Below, one piece after another: positions 52,982 through 62,441 of a stretch of DNA of 64,000 bases (positions are counted from its first letter, which is position 1; the number at the start of each line of letters is the position of its first letter). The notes beneath the pieces are model-generated. The model ran no database searches and had not been told where the DNA came from. It worked only from the letters and a program-made list of their open reading frames with translations. The stretch is from Streptomyces uncialis. Its GTDB lineage: Bacteria; Actinomycetota; Actinomycetes; Streptomycetales; Streptomycetaceae. The stretch is taken from positions 248,001 to 312,000 of the forward strand of contig NZ_LFBV01000002.1 in the NCBI RefSeq assembly GCF_001905345.1, given 5' to 3'. Position numbers and translations under genes: made by a program.

Positions 52982-53965
52982 TCACAGGTCCACAGCGACG
53001 GTGATCTTGCCGCGCGGACGTCCGCGGCCCTCGCCGGGAGAGCCGCCTTCCAGCAGGGTGTGCGCCTGCGCTATGTCGGCCAGCGGTAGCACGGCGCCGA
53101 TCACCGGCCGGAGTTCGCCCTGGTCGACCAGTCGGCCGAGGGCCGCGAGCTTGGCCCGGCCGGGGCTGACGAAGAGGAAGTGGTAGGTCGCGTTCACGCC
53201 CCACGCGGCGAGCAGGTTCTGAGGTTCGGGGATGTCCACGATGGACACCACGCGGCCCCGGTCGGCGAGGACCTCCGGGCTGCGGGCGAGGGTGTCCCCA
53301 CCGACCGTGTCCAGTACGACGTCCACCCCGCCCAGCGCGCGGACCCGCGGCACGTAGTCACCGGCCGAGAAGTCGATCGCGGTGTCGGCTCCCAGTCCGG
53401 TGACGAACTCATGATCCCGGGCCCGCGCGGTGGTCACCACCTCGGCTCCCAGCGCACTGGCGACCTGGACCGCGACCGAGCCGACCCCGCCCGCTCCGCC
53501 GTGCACCAGGACCCGTTCCCCGACCCGCACCCCGGCGCGTTCGACCAGCGCCTCCCACGCCGTCACACCCACGAGCGCGAGACCGGCGGCCTCGACGTGC
53601 GACAACCGTGCGGGCTTAGGGGCGACCAGTGCCTGGTCGACCACGTGGAACTCGGCGTAGCTTCCCTGCCCGGCGAACACCGGCGCCAGGTACCAGACCT
53701 CGTCGCCAAGCTGGAAGTCGTCTGCCTCAGGGCCTGTCTCGACCACCACGCCGGACACGTCGTTGCCGATCACCGCGGGCAGCGCCACCTGATCGCGGTA
53801 GTCGCCGCGCCGGGTCTGCAGGTCGAGGGGGTTCACGGACGTGGCCATCACGCGGACCAGCACCTGACCGGGTCCGGGAGCGGGTATCGGCAGCTCCCGG
53901 ATGGCGAACGCGGTGTCCGCGTCACCGAAGCGGACGAGTTCCATCACACGCATCGACGTAGACAT
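52982..53965 (-). CDS. Zinc-free MDR oxidoreductase (quinone reductase-like)
   Basis: This 327-aa medium-chain reductase has a GroES-like N-terminal half ('PVIGNDVSGVVVETGPEADD' region) and a nucleotide loop 'VLVHGGAGGVGSVAVQVASALGA' (cited for 'GGAGGVGSVAVQ'). It lacks the zinc Cys cluster of alcohol dehydrogenases. NADPH-dependent reduction of quinones or enones is typical. It is divergent from an ArsR-type gene with a 61-bp shared promoter carrying an AT-rich inverted repeat, so it is very likely that regulator's target. Confidence 0.9.
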   Translation of the reverse strand: MSTSMRVMELVRFGDADTAFAIRELPIPAPGPGQVLVRVMATSVNPLDLQTRRGDYRDQVALPAVIGNDVSGVVVETGPEADDFQLGDEVWYLAPVFAGQGSYAEFHVVDQALVAPKPARLSHVEAAGLALVGVTAWEALVERAGVRVGERVLVHGGAGGVGSVAVQVASALGAEVVTTARARDHEFVTGLGADTAIDFSAGDYVPRVRALGGVDVVLDTVGGDTLARSPEVLADRGRVVSIVDIPEPQNLLAAWGVNATYHFLFVSPGRAKLAALGRLVDQGELRPVIGAVLPLADIAQAHTLLEGGSPGEGRGRPRGKITVAVDL

Positions 53966-53983
53966 GCGATTACCTTAGATCGA

Positions 53984-54005
53984 CATATCGCAAATCGTCA
54001 ATATG
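53984..54005. promoter_or_regulatory. Inverted repeat between oxidoreductase and ArsR genes
   Basis: CATATCG (53984-53990) and CAATATG (53999-54005) pair at six of seven positions around an 8-bp spacer. It is AT-rich and centred in the divergent promoter, a good candidate operator for the ArsR protein. Confidence 0.6.
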
Positions 54006-54026
54006 TAGGTGCGTTAGGATCGCCGC

Positions 54027-54335
54027 ATGTTCTCGGAGGCGGAGTTGCTGGCTGTGTTCCGGGCCCTGTCCAACCCGGCCCGCCGCCAGATGCTGGTGTG
54101 GCTCAAGGAGCCGATGAGCTTCCCCGGCCAGGAGCCCGAGGACGTCGAGATCGGTGTCTGCGTGACCGACATCCAGCAGCGCGCAGGCCTGGGGCAGTCG
54201 ACCACCTCGCAGTATCTCGCGATGCTGCGGCAAGCAGGACTGGTGGTCGCCACCCGGCGGGGCAAGTGGACCTACTACCGCCGCGACGAGGCGAACATCG
54301 CCCGCCTCCTGGACACCCTGCGCGACGTGTTCTAG
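54027..54335 (+). CDS. ArsR-family winged-helix regulator
   Basis: This 102-aa protein is a single winged helix: 'LLAVFRALSNPARRQMLVWL', recognition helix 'AGLGQSTTSQYLAMLRQAGL' and wing 'VVATRRGKWTYYRRD'. One Cys ('GVCVTDIQQRAG') lies before the recognition helix, so redox or thiol-reactive sensing is possible; classical metal-binding CxC motifs are absent. It is divergently paired with the oxidoreductase it probably represses. Confidence 0.9.
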   Translation: MFSEAELLAVFRALSNPARRQMLVWLKEPMSFPGQEPEDVEIGVCVTDIQQRAGLGQSTTSQYLAMLRQAGLVVATRRGKWTYYRRDEANIARLLDTLRDVF

Positions 54336-54469
54336 ATCAGATTCCGTTCGGTCCGGTCCCGCTGCGGGCGAAGGCTCCGGCCATCCCCTGACCCCGGCCA
54401 ACCGAAGAGCGGGTCCAGCCATGTCACGACGGCGTGAAGCGGCCGGCCACCCCGTCCAGACCCGGATCC

Positions 54470-54517
54470 CGCCCCATCGCCCGACCCCTTGCCCGCCCCA
54501 TCGCCCGACCCCTTGCC
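54470..54517. repeat. Exact 24-bp tandem duplication
   Basis: The 24-bp unit starting CGCCCCATCGCCCGACCCCT occurs twice without a gap (54470-54493, 54494-54517), 25 bp before the GNAT start codon. Copy number could vary between strains and shift the promoter-to-start distance. Confidence 0.9.
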
Positions 54518-54542
54518 CGCGACGCGCAGCTAGCCTCTTGCC

Positions 54543-55253
54543 ATGAGCTGGGACGAAGAACGCCTGCTGACCCTGGAGATCGACGCGAACTACGGCCTCG
54601 CACCGGACGCGGACACCCCCTGTCGGACAGCCCTGAGAGATCCGTCCCTGCTCGCGGTGTGGGCATGGTCCCCCCGCGCACGTCTCCTGGCACTCGCGCC
54701 CGGACTCACGCTCCCCAGCTCCATCGACGGCATGGAGGAGAAGTACAGCCCCGGCCGACTGCCCGAGGCGCTTCGCTGTCTGGTCGCGTCCCTCGACGAC
54801 CGGACGGTGGACGTCGAGGGTGGCCCGTGTTTCGTCTTCCCGGACCGCCTCGCCGTCCCGGACCCGACCCCGCTGCCCCTCATCGCCTCCACCACCGACG
54901 GCCGCCGCACCGCCGGACACCTCATCAGGCCTGACAACTGGCAGCCCGACGAGTGGAACGAACTGGTCGACGGACGCATGGGCGAGTGGGCCATGGCCGT
55001 CCACGACCGGGAGCCGGTGTCGATCTGCTTCACCCCCGCGTCGAACGCCACCGCAGCGGAGGCAGGCGTCTGGACCCGCCCCGACTTCCGCGGCAAGCGC
55101 CTCGCACCGGCTGTCGTGGCCGCCTGGTCCCAGCGTGAGCATCGCACCAGGACCGTGCTCTTCTACAGCACCACCGCGGACAATCACGCCTCCCGATCCG
55201 TCGCCCGCACCCTCGGCCTCACCCCACTGGGCTGGATCTGGACCGCACGCTGA
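54543..55253 (+). CDS. GNAT-fold acetyltransferase
   Basis: This 236-aa protein has an N-terminal unknown half and a C-terminal GNAT-like domain with 'TAAEAGVWTRPDFRGKRLAPAVVAAW' (cited for 'AGVWTRPDFRGKRLAPAVVA'), the acetyl-CoA pyrophosphate loop R/Q-x-x-G-x-G/A in the degenerate form RGKRLA, and 'TTADNHASRSVARTLGLTPLGW', typical of GCN5 relatives that recognise 'N..S..va..lG'. Substrate unknown. ATG 54543 follows a tandem duplication that may carry promoter sequence. Confidence 0.78.
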   Translation: MSWDEERLLTLEIDANYGLAPDADTPCRTALRDPSLLAVWAWSPRARLLALAPGLTLPSSIDGMEEKYSPGRLPEALRCLVASLDDRTVDVEGGPCFVFPDRLAVPDPTPLPLIASTTDGRRTAGHLIRPDNWQPDEWNELVDGRMGEWAMAVHDREPVSICFTPASNATAAEAGVWTRPDFRGKRLAPAVVAAWSQREHRTRTVLFYSTTADNHASRSVARTLGLTPLGWIWTAR

Positions 55254-55423
55254 GGGAGGAGCTCGTCGAGGTCAGCACGTACTTCACCGGCGACGGGCCC
55301 ATGATCGGCGGCCTCATCACCGTCGGCCCCGGCACCTACCGGCTGCGCGTCCACGCCCGCGGACGGGACACCGCCTTCGAACTCACCCCCGACGGCTCGG
55401 CCAGTACTCGGTCCGGGCGTTGA
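55250..55423 (+). pseudogene. 57-codon fragment of an unknown Streptomyces protein
   Basis: A frame overlapping the GNAT stop reads 'LVEVSTYFTGDGPMIGG' and 'VGPGTYRLRVHARGRD', a style common in C-terminal ends of Streptomyces hypothetical proteins, then stops after an out-of-pattern tail. No start codon or RBS. Probably a gene remnant. Confidence 0.4.
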
Positions 55424-55517
55424 TCGGTTGCCCGGCCGTCCCCGCCCGCGAGGGAGTGCGTGAAACTGGACGACATATCGCCACCGACCGGGCGATATCA
55501 GGTTCGACGGCAGTAGC

Positions 55518-57041
55518 GTGCGGAGCGTGAAGAGGATCAGTGTGCTCAGCCTTGTCGTCCTCTCGGTCGCGGCCCTCGGACCGGCCGCAGGCGCCCCCGT
55601 TCCCGCGTCACGGTCCGGTGGTGACGGCCTGGACCGGTTCCGGAACCAGTCCGTCGACTGGGGAGTGTGCGCTGACGCCTCGCTCGCCGCGAGCGGTACC
55701 GAATGCGCGCACCTCACCGTCCCGCTCGACCACGGCCGCCCGCAGGGGCGCACCATCAGGATCGCCGTCTCGCGGGTCGCGTCGGCGGACCCGGCTCGGC
55801 GGCGCGGCATCCTCCAGACGAATCCGGGCGGTCCAGGTGCCCGGGGGCTCGGTATGCCCGCGGATCTGCGGAGGGTGATGAGCCCTGGGGTCGCTGCGGC
55901 GTACGACATCATCGGCATGGACACCCGCGGGCTCGGCGGGAGCACCCCGGTCGGCTGCGGACTCGGCCGCAGCAGCTGGCTGCTGTACGCGCCCGGGGCC
56001 GACCGGGCGGGGTTCGGGGCGGCTGTGCGGCTGTCCCGCGAGGACGCCCGCAGGTGCTGGAGGAACGCGCCGGGGCTCGTGCCCCATCTGTCGACGCGCA
56101 ACATCGCCCGGGACATGGACCTCGTCCGTGCCGTACTGGGTGAGCGGCGCACATCATGGTTCGGGCAGTCCTACGGAACGGTCCTGGGCGCGACCTACGC
56201 CCAGATGTTCCCCCACCGGGTGGACCGGCTGGTCCTGGACAGCGCGCCAGACCCCGCCGAGTACCCGCTCCGGATGGTGCGCCGTCAGGGCCCCGCCAAC
56301 GAGAAGGCGCTCGACGACCTCGCGCGCTGGGCCGCGTCCCGGGACGGTGTGTACGGTCTGGGCACCACACCCGCGGCGGTGCGTGCCGGGATCGAGAGGG
56401 TGATCGCGCGGGCGGCTCAGGAGCCGATCCGGATCGGCGGGCACCGGATCAGCGACCATGAACTGCCGCTGCTGCTCTATCTCTCCCTCGTGGACGACCA
56501 GGCGAACCCGGAGGTCGCGGGCATGCTGCGGGTCCTGCGGGACGCGGCCGACGGGCAGGCGGTCATCGTGCCGCCGGTGCTGCGGGCGACCCTCGACCTG
56601 ATGTTCGCGGGCGCGGGTAGCCGTCAGGCGGCGGACTACGCGGCCCAGCTCGCGATGATCTGCGCCGACGCGGCCGTGCCCCGCGACCTGGGGCACTACC
56701 GTCGGGCCGTGGAACGCAGCCGCCGTTCACAGCCCGTCTTCGGACCCCTGACCCACACGCCGTTCCCCTGCGCGTTCTGGGAACAGGAGCCGCTCCAGCC
56801 CCTGATCCCCATCGGCAACAGGGTCCCGGCACTCCAGATCCAGGCCATCAGGGACCCGCGCACCACCTACGCGTCAGGGCTGAGGATGCACCGCGCGATG
56901 CGCGCCTCCCGACTCGTGACCCTGCCCGCCAGAGCACACACCGTCTACCTCAACCACCCCGACGACTGCGTCAGGCACACCGTCGACACCTACCTGCTGC
57001 ACGGCACCCTCCCCGCCGACGACACCCGCTGCCCCGGATGA
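55518..57041 (+). CDS. Secreted alpha/beta-hydrolase, tripeptidyl aminopeptidase-like
   Basis: This 507-aa protein has a signal peptide ('KRISVLSLVVLSVAALGPAAG'), an oxyanion segment 'QTNPGGPG' and nucleophile elbow 'SWFGQSYGTVLG' (Ser in GQSYG). C-terminal 'DPRTTYASG' and 'RAHTVYL' supply the Asp and His. This is the SlpD/SlpE-TAP family that removes tripeptides or hydrolyses amides outside the cell. GTG 55518 and GTG 55527 are both possible starts; the latter gives the cleaner signal peptide. Confidence 0.88.
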   Translation: MRSVKRISVLSLVVLSVAALGPAAGAPVPASRSGGDGLDRFRNQSVDWGVCADASLAASGTECAHLTVPLDHGRPQGRTIRIAVSRVASADPARRRGILQTNPGGPGARGLGMPADLRRVMSPGVAAAYDIIGMDTRGLGGSTPVGCGLGRSSWLLYAPGADRAGFGAAVRLSREDARRCWRNAPGLVPHLSTRNIARDMDLVRAVLGERRTSWFGQSYGTVLGATYAQMFPHRVDRLVLDSAPDPAEYPLRMVRRQGPANEKALDDLARWAASRDGVYGLGTTPAAVRAGIERVIARAAQEPIRIGGHRISDHELPLLLYLSLVDDQANPEVAGMLRVLRDAADGQAVIVPPVLRATLDLMFAGAGSRQAADYAAQLAMICADAAVPRDLGHYRRAVERSRRSQPVFGPLTHTPFPCAFWEQEPLQPLIPIGNRVPALQIQAIRDPRTTYASGLRMHRAMRASRLVTLPARAHTVYLNHPDDCVRHTVDTYLLHGTLPADDTRCPG

Positions 57042-57354
57042 CACGACGGCCGGAGTGCAGATCCGACGGATTCAAGGACGGGTTCCAAGGCACAGGGCAG
57101 GGGCAGATGCCCCGGCACAGCAGCGCGAGCCGGGCCGGACCGCCCTCGCGGGCTCGGACGGACGCGCTGCGCGAGATCCTCGGCTCCTCCCCTCCCAAAC
57201 GCCCGACCGAAGGGCATCTTGTACGATCAGCGGACCAAGTGCCGCTACCTGCCCTACCCCGACACTTCACCCCGGTTCGGGTCATATGGGAGCAGCGGAA
57301 CGCATCACGTGACGCGGTCCGGATGCGTATTCGCCCACATCTCCCGGAGAACCC
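57042..57354. other. 313-bp gap upstream of lipoprotein
   Basis: No gene seen. Presumably the promoter region of the following lipoprotein gene; a TACGAT at 57221-57226 resembles a -10 element, without a matching -35. Confidence 0.35.
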
Positions 57355-58158
57355 ATGCACCGCCCTCTGTCCCTGGTCGCTGCCGCGCTGCTGTGCGCGG
57401 GCTGTTCCGCGGTCGACACCCCGACCGCCAAGAACGCTGACGAGCCTGGCGTGACGGCGGTTTCTCCTGCTCCTCACTCCGCCGTGCGGGCGGCTGTCAC
57501 CACCACCGGCAGGAGCTCCGCCCGGATCGACCAGAAGGTCGTGATGGCGAACGGTGAGAAGGAGTACACGCTGACCGTGACCGGCGGCTTCGACTTCGCG
57601 GCGGACCAAGGCCGCATCGCGGCCGCGATGCCGGGGGGCCCTTTCGGTCGCAGTGAGGTGACCTTCGCGGGCGGCAACGCCTACATCTCCGGTGCCAAGG
57701 GTCTCGACGACGGTGTCTGGGGGGTCATGCCCCGGGCGAAGGCAGAGGCCCATTATCTGCTGCGGGCCCCGCTGAACGACCCCGAACACATCCTCAAGCA
57801 GGTGTCCGCACTGCGGAACGTCTCCCATGAGGGCGAGGCCACCGTCCACGGGGTGCGAGCCGCGCACTACCGGGGCACGCTCGACCATGAGGCCTTCACC
57901 CTGCGGATGGCGCGGGACGTGCGGAAGGCGGCCGACCAGATCCGCGAGAAGTTGGGCGACGACCTGCCGGTATTCGCGGACGTCTGGGTCGATGACCGTG
58001 GGCGACTCGTCCGGACCCGCATGGCCGTGGGCACGGGCCCGGTCGACATGACGGTGACCATGACCCTCACCGACTTCGGAAAGCCGGTCCGCGTGACAGT
58101 CCCGAAGGCCGGGAACACCCTCCCGGTCGCCGCCGGCACCGGCATACTCCTCGGCTGA
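57355..58158 (+). CDS. LppX/LprG-like lipoprotein
   Basis: This 267-aa protein has the lipoprotein signal 'MHRPLSLVAAALLCAGC' (lipobox CAGC). The mature part has the pattern of the LolA/LprG fold: 'VGTGPVDMTVTMTLTDFGKP' near the end and an early 'TLTVTGGFDFAADQGR'. Such proteins carry or sense lipids at the outer membrane face. It is followed by a strong bidirectional hairpin. Confidence 0.8.
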   Translation: MHRPLSLVAAALLCAGCSAVDTPTAKNADEPGVTAVSPAPHSAVRAAVTTTGRSSARIDQKVVMANGEKEYTLTVTGGFDFAADQGRIAAAMPGGPFGRSEVTFAGGNAYISGAKGLDDGVWGVMPRAKAEAHYLLRAPLNDPEHILKQVSALRNVSHEGEATVHGVRAAHYRGTLDHEAFTLRMARDVRKAADQIREKLGDDLPVFADVWVDDRGRLVRTRMAVGTGPVDMTVTMTLTDFGKPVRVTVPKAGNTLPVAAGTGILLG

Positions 58159-58242
58159 TGTCGAGCGTGGACCGGGACGAGCGCCTTCGACCGGTACGGG
58201 AATGACGCGTGCTCGACGATCGGGCAGCGCGAGATCACCGCA

Positions 58243-58275
58243 GGGCCCGGTACGCCGTCACGGCGTACCGGGCCC
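58243..58275. terminator. Perfect 15-bp hairpin between convergent genes
   Basis: Arms 58243-58257 and 58261-58275 are exactly complementary with a TCA loop. It serves both the rightward lipoprotein gene and the leftward poly-gamma-glutamate hydrolase-like gene. Confidence 0.88.
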
Positions 58276-58299
58276 CGGCTTTGACGGACGGACTCGCGA

Positions 58300-59250
58300 T
58301 CAGTAGTGCGCCTGGTCCGTACGCTGCTCCATCTGGTGGATGGCACTGCGGCAGGCATTGACGAAGTGGCCGAACTTGGCGGTGGTGCTGCCGGGGCGGC
58401 CCGGGCGGGTGAAGGTGCCGAACATGCTCTTCCGCAGTCCGAGGGTGAGTTCGAGCTGGGCGCCCTGGCGCAACAGGCCGCGGTTGCAGGGGTTGTCGGG
58501 ATCAGTTCCCGCCAGGGCGGGGACGAGGTCGCCGTCGTACGCGGTGATGTTGGCGAGCCCCAACTCCTGGATGAGGAGTGCCTTGAAGGTCGCGTTGAGG
58601 CCGCCGACCAGGACCGAGTCCACCGCAGGGTTCGGAATCCCCGGGCCCTGCGGGACGGTCTGCTTCAACTGGTCCACGTTGCAGCCGTGCACGCTGATCA
58701 CGTTGGCGCTGCCGCCCGCCATGGAGAGGGCCACCAGGTCGTCGCAGCGGGTGGAGGTGATGTGCAGGTCGCTGTTGCTGGGGTCGCCGGGGCCGGTGGG
58801 TGTGCCGAGCAGTCCCTCGAACATCCAGTAGTCGTGCACGGCCCGGCCGTCGGGGGGTACGGGGACGACAGGGGCGAGCGTCGCCGGATCGTACCCGGCG
58901 ATCCCGAGGGCGATCTCGGAGGTCCCCGGCTCGATGCCACCCCCGTGCAGCGCCAGCACGGTGGTGCGGGTGAAGGGGTGGGACGCGGCGAGATCGGCGT
59001 CGGTCCGCGCCTGACGCTTGTAGCGGCGCGCGTAGTGGGTGCCCTCGGTGAACTGCGGATCCCGGTAGAGGTCCGTGTTCGTGACGAACGGGGTCCGGCG
59101 GGTGGCCGGGATGACGGGCACCGTCGGACACGCGGCCGTCGTGGCGGCCGTGGTGCGGGGCGCGGCCACGGCCTGCCCTCCCACCAGCCCGGTCCCGAGA
59201 GCGGCTCCGGTGAACGCGGTCAGTATGGATCTACGCCTGGTTTCACTCAT
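58300..59250 (-). CDS. Secreted poly-gamma-glutamate hydrolase-family protein
   Basis: This 316-aa protein has a Tat-type signal ('ETRRRSILTAFTGAALGTGL'). The mature part contains 'TTVLALHGGGIEPGTSEIA' and 'LHITSTRCDDLVALSMA', the zinc-site motifs (HGGxxE, H) of the PghP/phage gamma-PGA hydrolase family, and 'GLRKSMFG' near its end. Probably a zinc amidohydrolase acting on extracellular gamma-glutamyl polymers or peptides. ATG 59250 was chosen because it gives the twin-Arg signal. Confidence 0.83.
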   Translation of the reverse strand: MSETRRRSILTAFTGAALGTGLVGGQAVAAPRTTAATTAACPTVPVIPATRRTPFVTNTDLYRDPQFTEGTHYARRYKRQARTDADLAASHPFTRTTVLALHGGGIEPGTSEIALGIAGYDPATLAPVVPVPPDGRAVHDYWMFEGLLGTPTGPGDPSNSDLHITSTRCDDLVALSMAGGSANVISVHGCNVDQLKQTVPQGPGIPNPAVDSVLVGGLNATFKALLIQELGLANITAYDGDLVPALAGTDPDNPCNRGLLRQGAQLELTLGLRKSMFGTFTRPGRPGSTTAKFGHFVNACRSAIHQMEQRTDQAHY

Positions 59251-59519
59251 GATGACATGATCATGTGAAGAGCGTGTGGTGATCAACCCCCGGATGACGG
59301 GCGCCTCCGCAAGTGCCGACCCCGCTACATGGGGATGCTTCACGCGCCCCCGGCCCCGTTTGTCCGGGTCCCCTCGGCTTCCCAGCGCGCCTGGTCGGGG
59401 ACGCTGTCGGCCACGTCGTGGACGAGTGTGGCATCGGTCGTGACGGGGGCGGCACAGCCGATCGAGGACTGCCTGCGGGCGGGGTTCCCCTGCCGACTGC
59501 CGAGCGGGATTCTGGCTCC

Positions 59520-60428
59520 ATGAAGACTACGGGGCGGGTCGCCAGGAAATGGGCGTGCGCGGCCATCGGCGTGTGGGTGGCCTCCGAGGTTGTCGGCCCC
59601 TTGCAGCTCGGCGGCACCGGGACCGAGCGGGCGGCGGCCGTGGTGGTCGTCGCCGTCGTGTTCACCGCCGTCGTCCTGCTCGTGCCCATGCCACTGGGGC
59701 GGATGCTCCGACGGGCCGCGGTGCTGAATCAGCGGCGTATGACGGAGGAGCCCGACCGGGACACCTCCGACTCGAAGCTCTTCGAGCTGATGCGCCGTCA
59801 TTTCATCTACGTCGGACTGGGCATGGCGCTGTCGACCGTCGTGCTGACCGTCGCGGGGCCCGCCGCCCTAGGGGCCGGCGTGGAGCTGGGCGCCGAGCTC
59901 GGCCTGGACGCCGAGCTCGGCGGCGGGCTCAAGGACCTTGTCACCGTCGGACTCGTCGTCGCCGCCGTGGAGACAGTGCTGCTGCTCGTGCTCGCCCTGC
60001 CGGTGAAGCGCCGCCGTCCCGAGGCCATGCGTTCGCTGGCCGGCTACCTCTTGTGTCTGGCGGGTCTGGCGCTCGCGGCGCTGTGGTTGGACGGGGTGGA
60101 GGCGGCGGGTACCTCGTGGCTGACGCTCGCCGTTGTCGCCGCCCTGTTCCATCTGCGGTTCGCGCTGAACCTGACAGTGCCCGTGCCCGGGATGGCCTCG
60201 CTGGTCCTCGTGTCGGCCAACGCTCTGGTGCTCTGGCTCATCGTGTGGCTCACAGGTCTGCTGCACATCGACGGTTTCTGGCCCCTCGTCGGGACGGTCG
60301 CCCTGATGTGGGTGGCGGAATGGCCGAGCCGCCTCGCCGACGCCGCCGCGGAGAACCGGACCAGCCCACCCCCGCCCCCCGACCCCCTCTGGCCCGACCA
60401 CCATATGCCGCAGTCGCCGCTGTACTGA
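59520..60428 (+). CDS. Multi-pass membrane protein, unknown
   Basis: This 302-aa protein has about eight hydrophobic helices (for example 'AAAVVVVAVVFTAVVLLVPM', 'LVTVGLVVAAVETVLLLVLA') and a Pro-rich cytosolic tail. Family not recognised; a phage holin-like label is possible for the N-terminal part. ATG 59520 lies at the start of the first amphipathic helix. Confidence 0.7.
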   Translation: MKTTGRVARKWACAAIGVWVASEVVGPLQLGGTGTERAAAVVVVAVVFTAVVLLVPMPLGRMLRRAAVLNQRRMTEEPDRDTSDSKLFELMRRHFIYVGLGMALSTVVLTVAGPAALGAGVELGAELGLDAELGGGLKDLVTVGLVVAAVETVLLLVLALPVKRRRPEAMRSLAGYLLCLAGLALAALWLDGVEAAGTSWLTLAVVAALFHLRFALNLTVPVPGMASLVLVSANALVLWLIVWLTGLLHIDGFWPLVGTVALMWVAEWPSRLADAAAENRTSPPPPPDPLWPDHHMPQSPLY

Positions 60429-60843
60429 CCGGGTCGCCGCGGTCCCTCGCCCCAGGAGCGAGCCGGACGCCCCGGAAGCTTGCGGACGGCCAGCTCCTCC
60501 GGCGTGACGGCTCGGACGGCTCGGACGGCGTCCATCGTGCCCGAACTCCGGGCGACCTCCGCGACAGCCTCCGACCCGGTCCGCACCACGCCCAGCGCCG
60601 AGAACACCGGCTCAGCAGCTGCCCGGTGGCAGCGACGTCGGCCGGGTCGGCTCAGCGCACGAGCGGGGCGGCTGCGGTGGCGGCCTGGGCAAGCGGGTCA
60701 CGTACGTCGGCCACGCTCTGCGCGGGCGCGGACTGCGCAGTCAGGAGCACGTCACATTCCGGCGCTGTGGAATCGACTGGCGCGCACGCTCTCGCACCTG
60801 GTGTCGTGGAGGCACAAGGAGTTGCCGGGTCGGAGGTCAGATC
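60429..60843. other. 415-bp gap, no confident gene
   Basis: A reverse-strand frame around 60480-60607 has protein-like words ('TGSEAVAEVARSSGTMDAV') but no start, RBS or recognisable family, so it may be relic DNA. GGCTCGGAC is tandemly repeated at 60511-60528 (one base differs at the end). Confidence 0.3.
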
Positions 60844-61284
60844 GTGGACGGTGGATGTGTCTTCTGCGCGATCGCTCGGGGCGAGGTGGCAGCGAGCCGC
60901 GTGTTCGAGGACGAGTGGGTCATCGCGTTCATGGACCTCCAGCCCGTGACCCCGGGGCACCTGCTTGTCGTTCCGAGGTCACATGCGGAAGGACTGGAGG
61001 ACCTTCCGGAGGACATCGGTGTGCGGATCTGGGCGGTGGCTCACCGGCTCGGCCGTGCGTTGCGGCTGTCCGGCCTGCGGTGCGAGGGGGTCAATCTCTT
61101 CCTGGCCGACGGCGAGGCCGCCTTCCAGGAGGTCTTCCACGTCCATCTGCACGTCTTCCCCCGCTTCAAGGGGGACCCTTTCCGTATCGAGGCGAACTGG
61201 CAGGTGCACGAGCGTCACCAGCTGGACGAATCGGCGAAGAGGGTCCGCAAAGGAATCGCCGCCCTGGATATCCGCCCCCGCTGA
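60844..61284 (+). CDS. HIT-family nucleotide hydrolase/transferase
   Basis: This 146-aa protein begins 'GGCVFCAIARGEVAASRVFED' (zinc CxxC of the HIT family) and has the active-site triad 'FHVHLHVFPRF' (HxHxH). It binds nucleotides and hydrolyses AMP-lysine-like or Ap4A-type compounds. GTG 60844 gives the standard length. Confidence 0.9.
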   Translation: MDGGCVFCAIARGEVAASRVFEDEWVIAFMDLQPVTPGHLLVVPRSHAEGLEDLPEDIGVRIWAVAHRLGRALRLSGLRCEGVNLFLADGEAAFQEVFHVHLHVFPRFKGDPFRIEANWQVHERHQLDESAKRVRKGIAALDIRPR

Positions 61285-61469
61285 CGTGCTCAAGCTGCCC
61301 TCATGAGCTGAGGCAGCGCCAAGGCCGTCGTTCCGCCCGCTGGTGCAGCTGCCGGAGTATCGCCGAGCTGACGGCGGCTCTCGGTTCCTGGCCGAGAGCC
61401 AGGTCCGGGGCGGTGGTCAGGCGCAGGGTCTGGTGTACGGATGGTCGGGGCGGGTGCGACCCTGATCCG

Positions 61470-62255
61470 ATGAACGAGACAGCCGCCGCCCTGGCAGCCG
61501 CCCGGTGGCCGCTCGCCGCGTCCGGTGAAACCGCCTGGCTACGGGAACTGACCTCCGAGGACGGGCTCACCGGGTTCATGCCGCCGGCGCTCCCCGACGC
61601 GGCTTGGGTGCTCCACTCCATGTACGAGCACCAGCTCGGGCCGACCGGCATGTCGTACCTCGACCACCGACGCGCCGCGCTGACGGACGGCGGGCCCGGG
61701 ATCGTCCCCGGCTTCGAAGCTGCGGACGTGCTCACCGGTACCGCGGGCGAGCACCCCGGCCCTCGCTGGCGCCGGTTGCGTTGGGCCGAGCTGGCGCTGC
61801 GGAACGGTGACCCCGTAGTACCCGAGGGGCAGCTGCCTTGCTTCAGCGCGTTCCCTTCGATCGCGCCGGAATGCTGGCCGGTCGGCATCCAGGCGCCGTC
61901 CGAGGGCACCCTGGACCGAACCGACTGGAACCGACTGGTCGACATCCTCACCGACCACAGCCCGCAGGGCGCGGACACCCGCTGCCTGGCCTACTACAAC
62001 CCCCTGCTGGAAGGAGCCGCAGACCTCGACAACCTCCACGTCCGGGCCGGCACGCTCGGTGACGCCAAAGCGTTGTACGACCACCCTGAGGAAGACAACT
62101 GGAGCCCGTCCAACCTCTGGGCCCAGGACCGGACCTGGCTGCTCTGCACGGACCACGATCTATGGGCCACCAAAGTGGCGGGACCCGCCCCGCTCATCAA
62201 CGCCTTCCTCGACGACGTGGAAATCGAGGCCCTGCGACTGCCCTGGGCACGGTGA
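61470..62255 (+). CDS. Hypothetical protein (DUF2716-like layout)
   Basis: This 261-aa soluble protein has an N-terminal half with 'DAAWVLHSMYEHQLGP' and a C-terminal half with 'PSNLWAQDRTWLLCTDHDLW' and 'DDVEIEALRLPWAR', words typical of Streptomyces hypotheticals. No catalytic motif is evident. ATG 61470 gives the complete protein. Confidence 0.65.
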   Translation: MNETAAALAAARWPLAASGETAWLRELTSEDGLTGFMPPALPDAAWVLHSMYEHQLGPTGMSYLDHRRAALTDGGPGIVPGFEAADVLTGTAGEHPGPRWRRLRWAELALRNGDPVVPEGQLPCFSAFPSIAPECWPVGIQAPSEGTLDRTDWNRLVDILTDHSPQGADTRCLAYYNPLLEGAADLDNLHVRAGTLGDAKALYDHPEEDNWSPSNLWAQDRTWLLCTDHDLWATKVAGPAPLINAFLDDVEIEALRLPWAR

Positions 62256-62441
62256 CATCAGCCCCGCACACCGTGGTTGAAGGTATGTCGTCGCCGGGTG
62301 CGAGCGGGTGTTCTCGGCCATTGCGGGCAAGGAACCGGGCACTCCTCCCAGCACCTGGCGTGTCGCCGCGCGGAGAGTTCGACGATCGGCAACCGCGGCC
62401 CCGTCCGGGCCCGCGGCAATGTCTTCCTGGGAGACCGCTCC

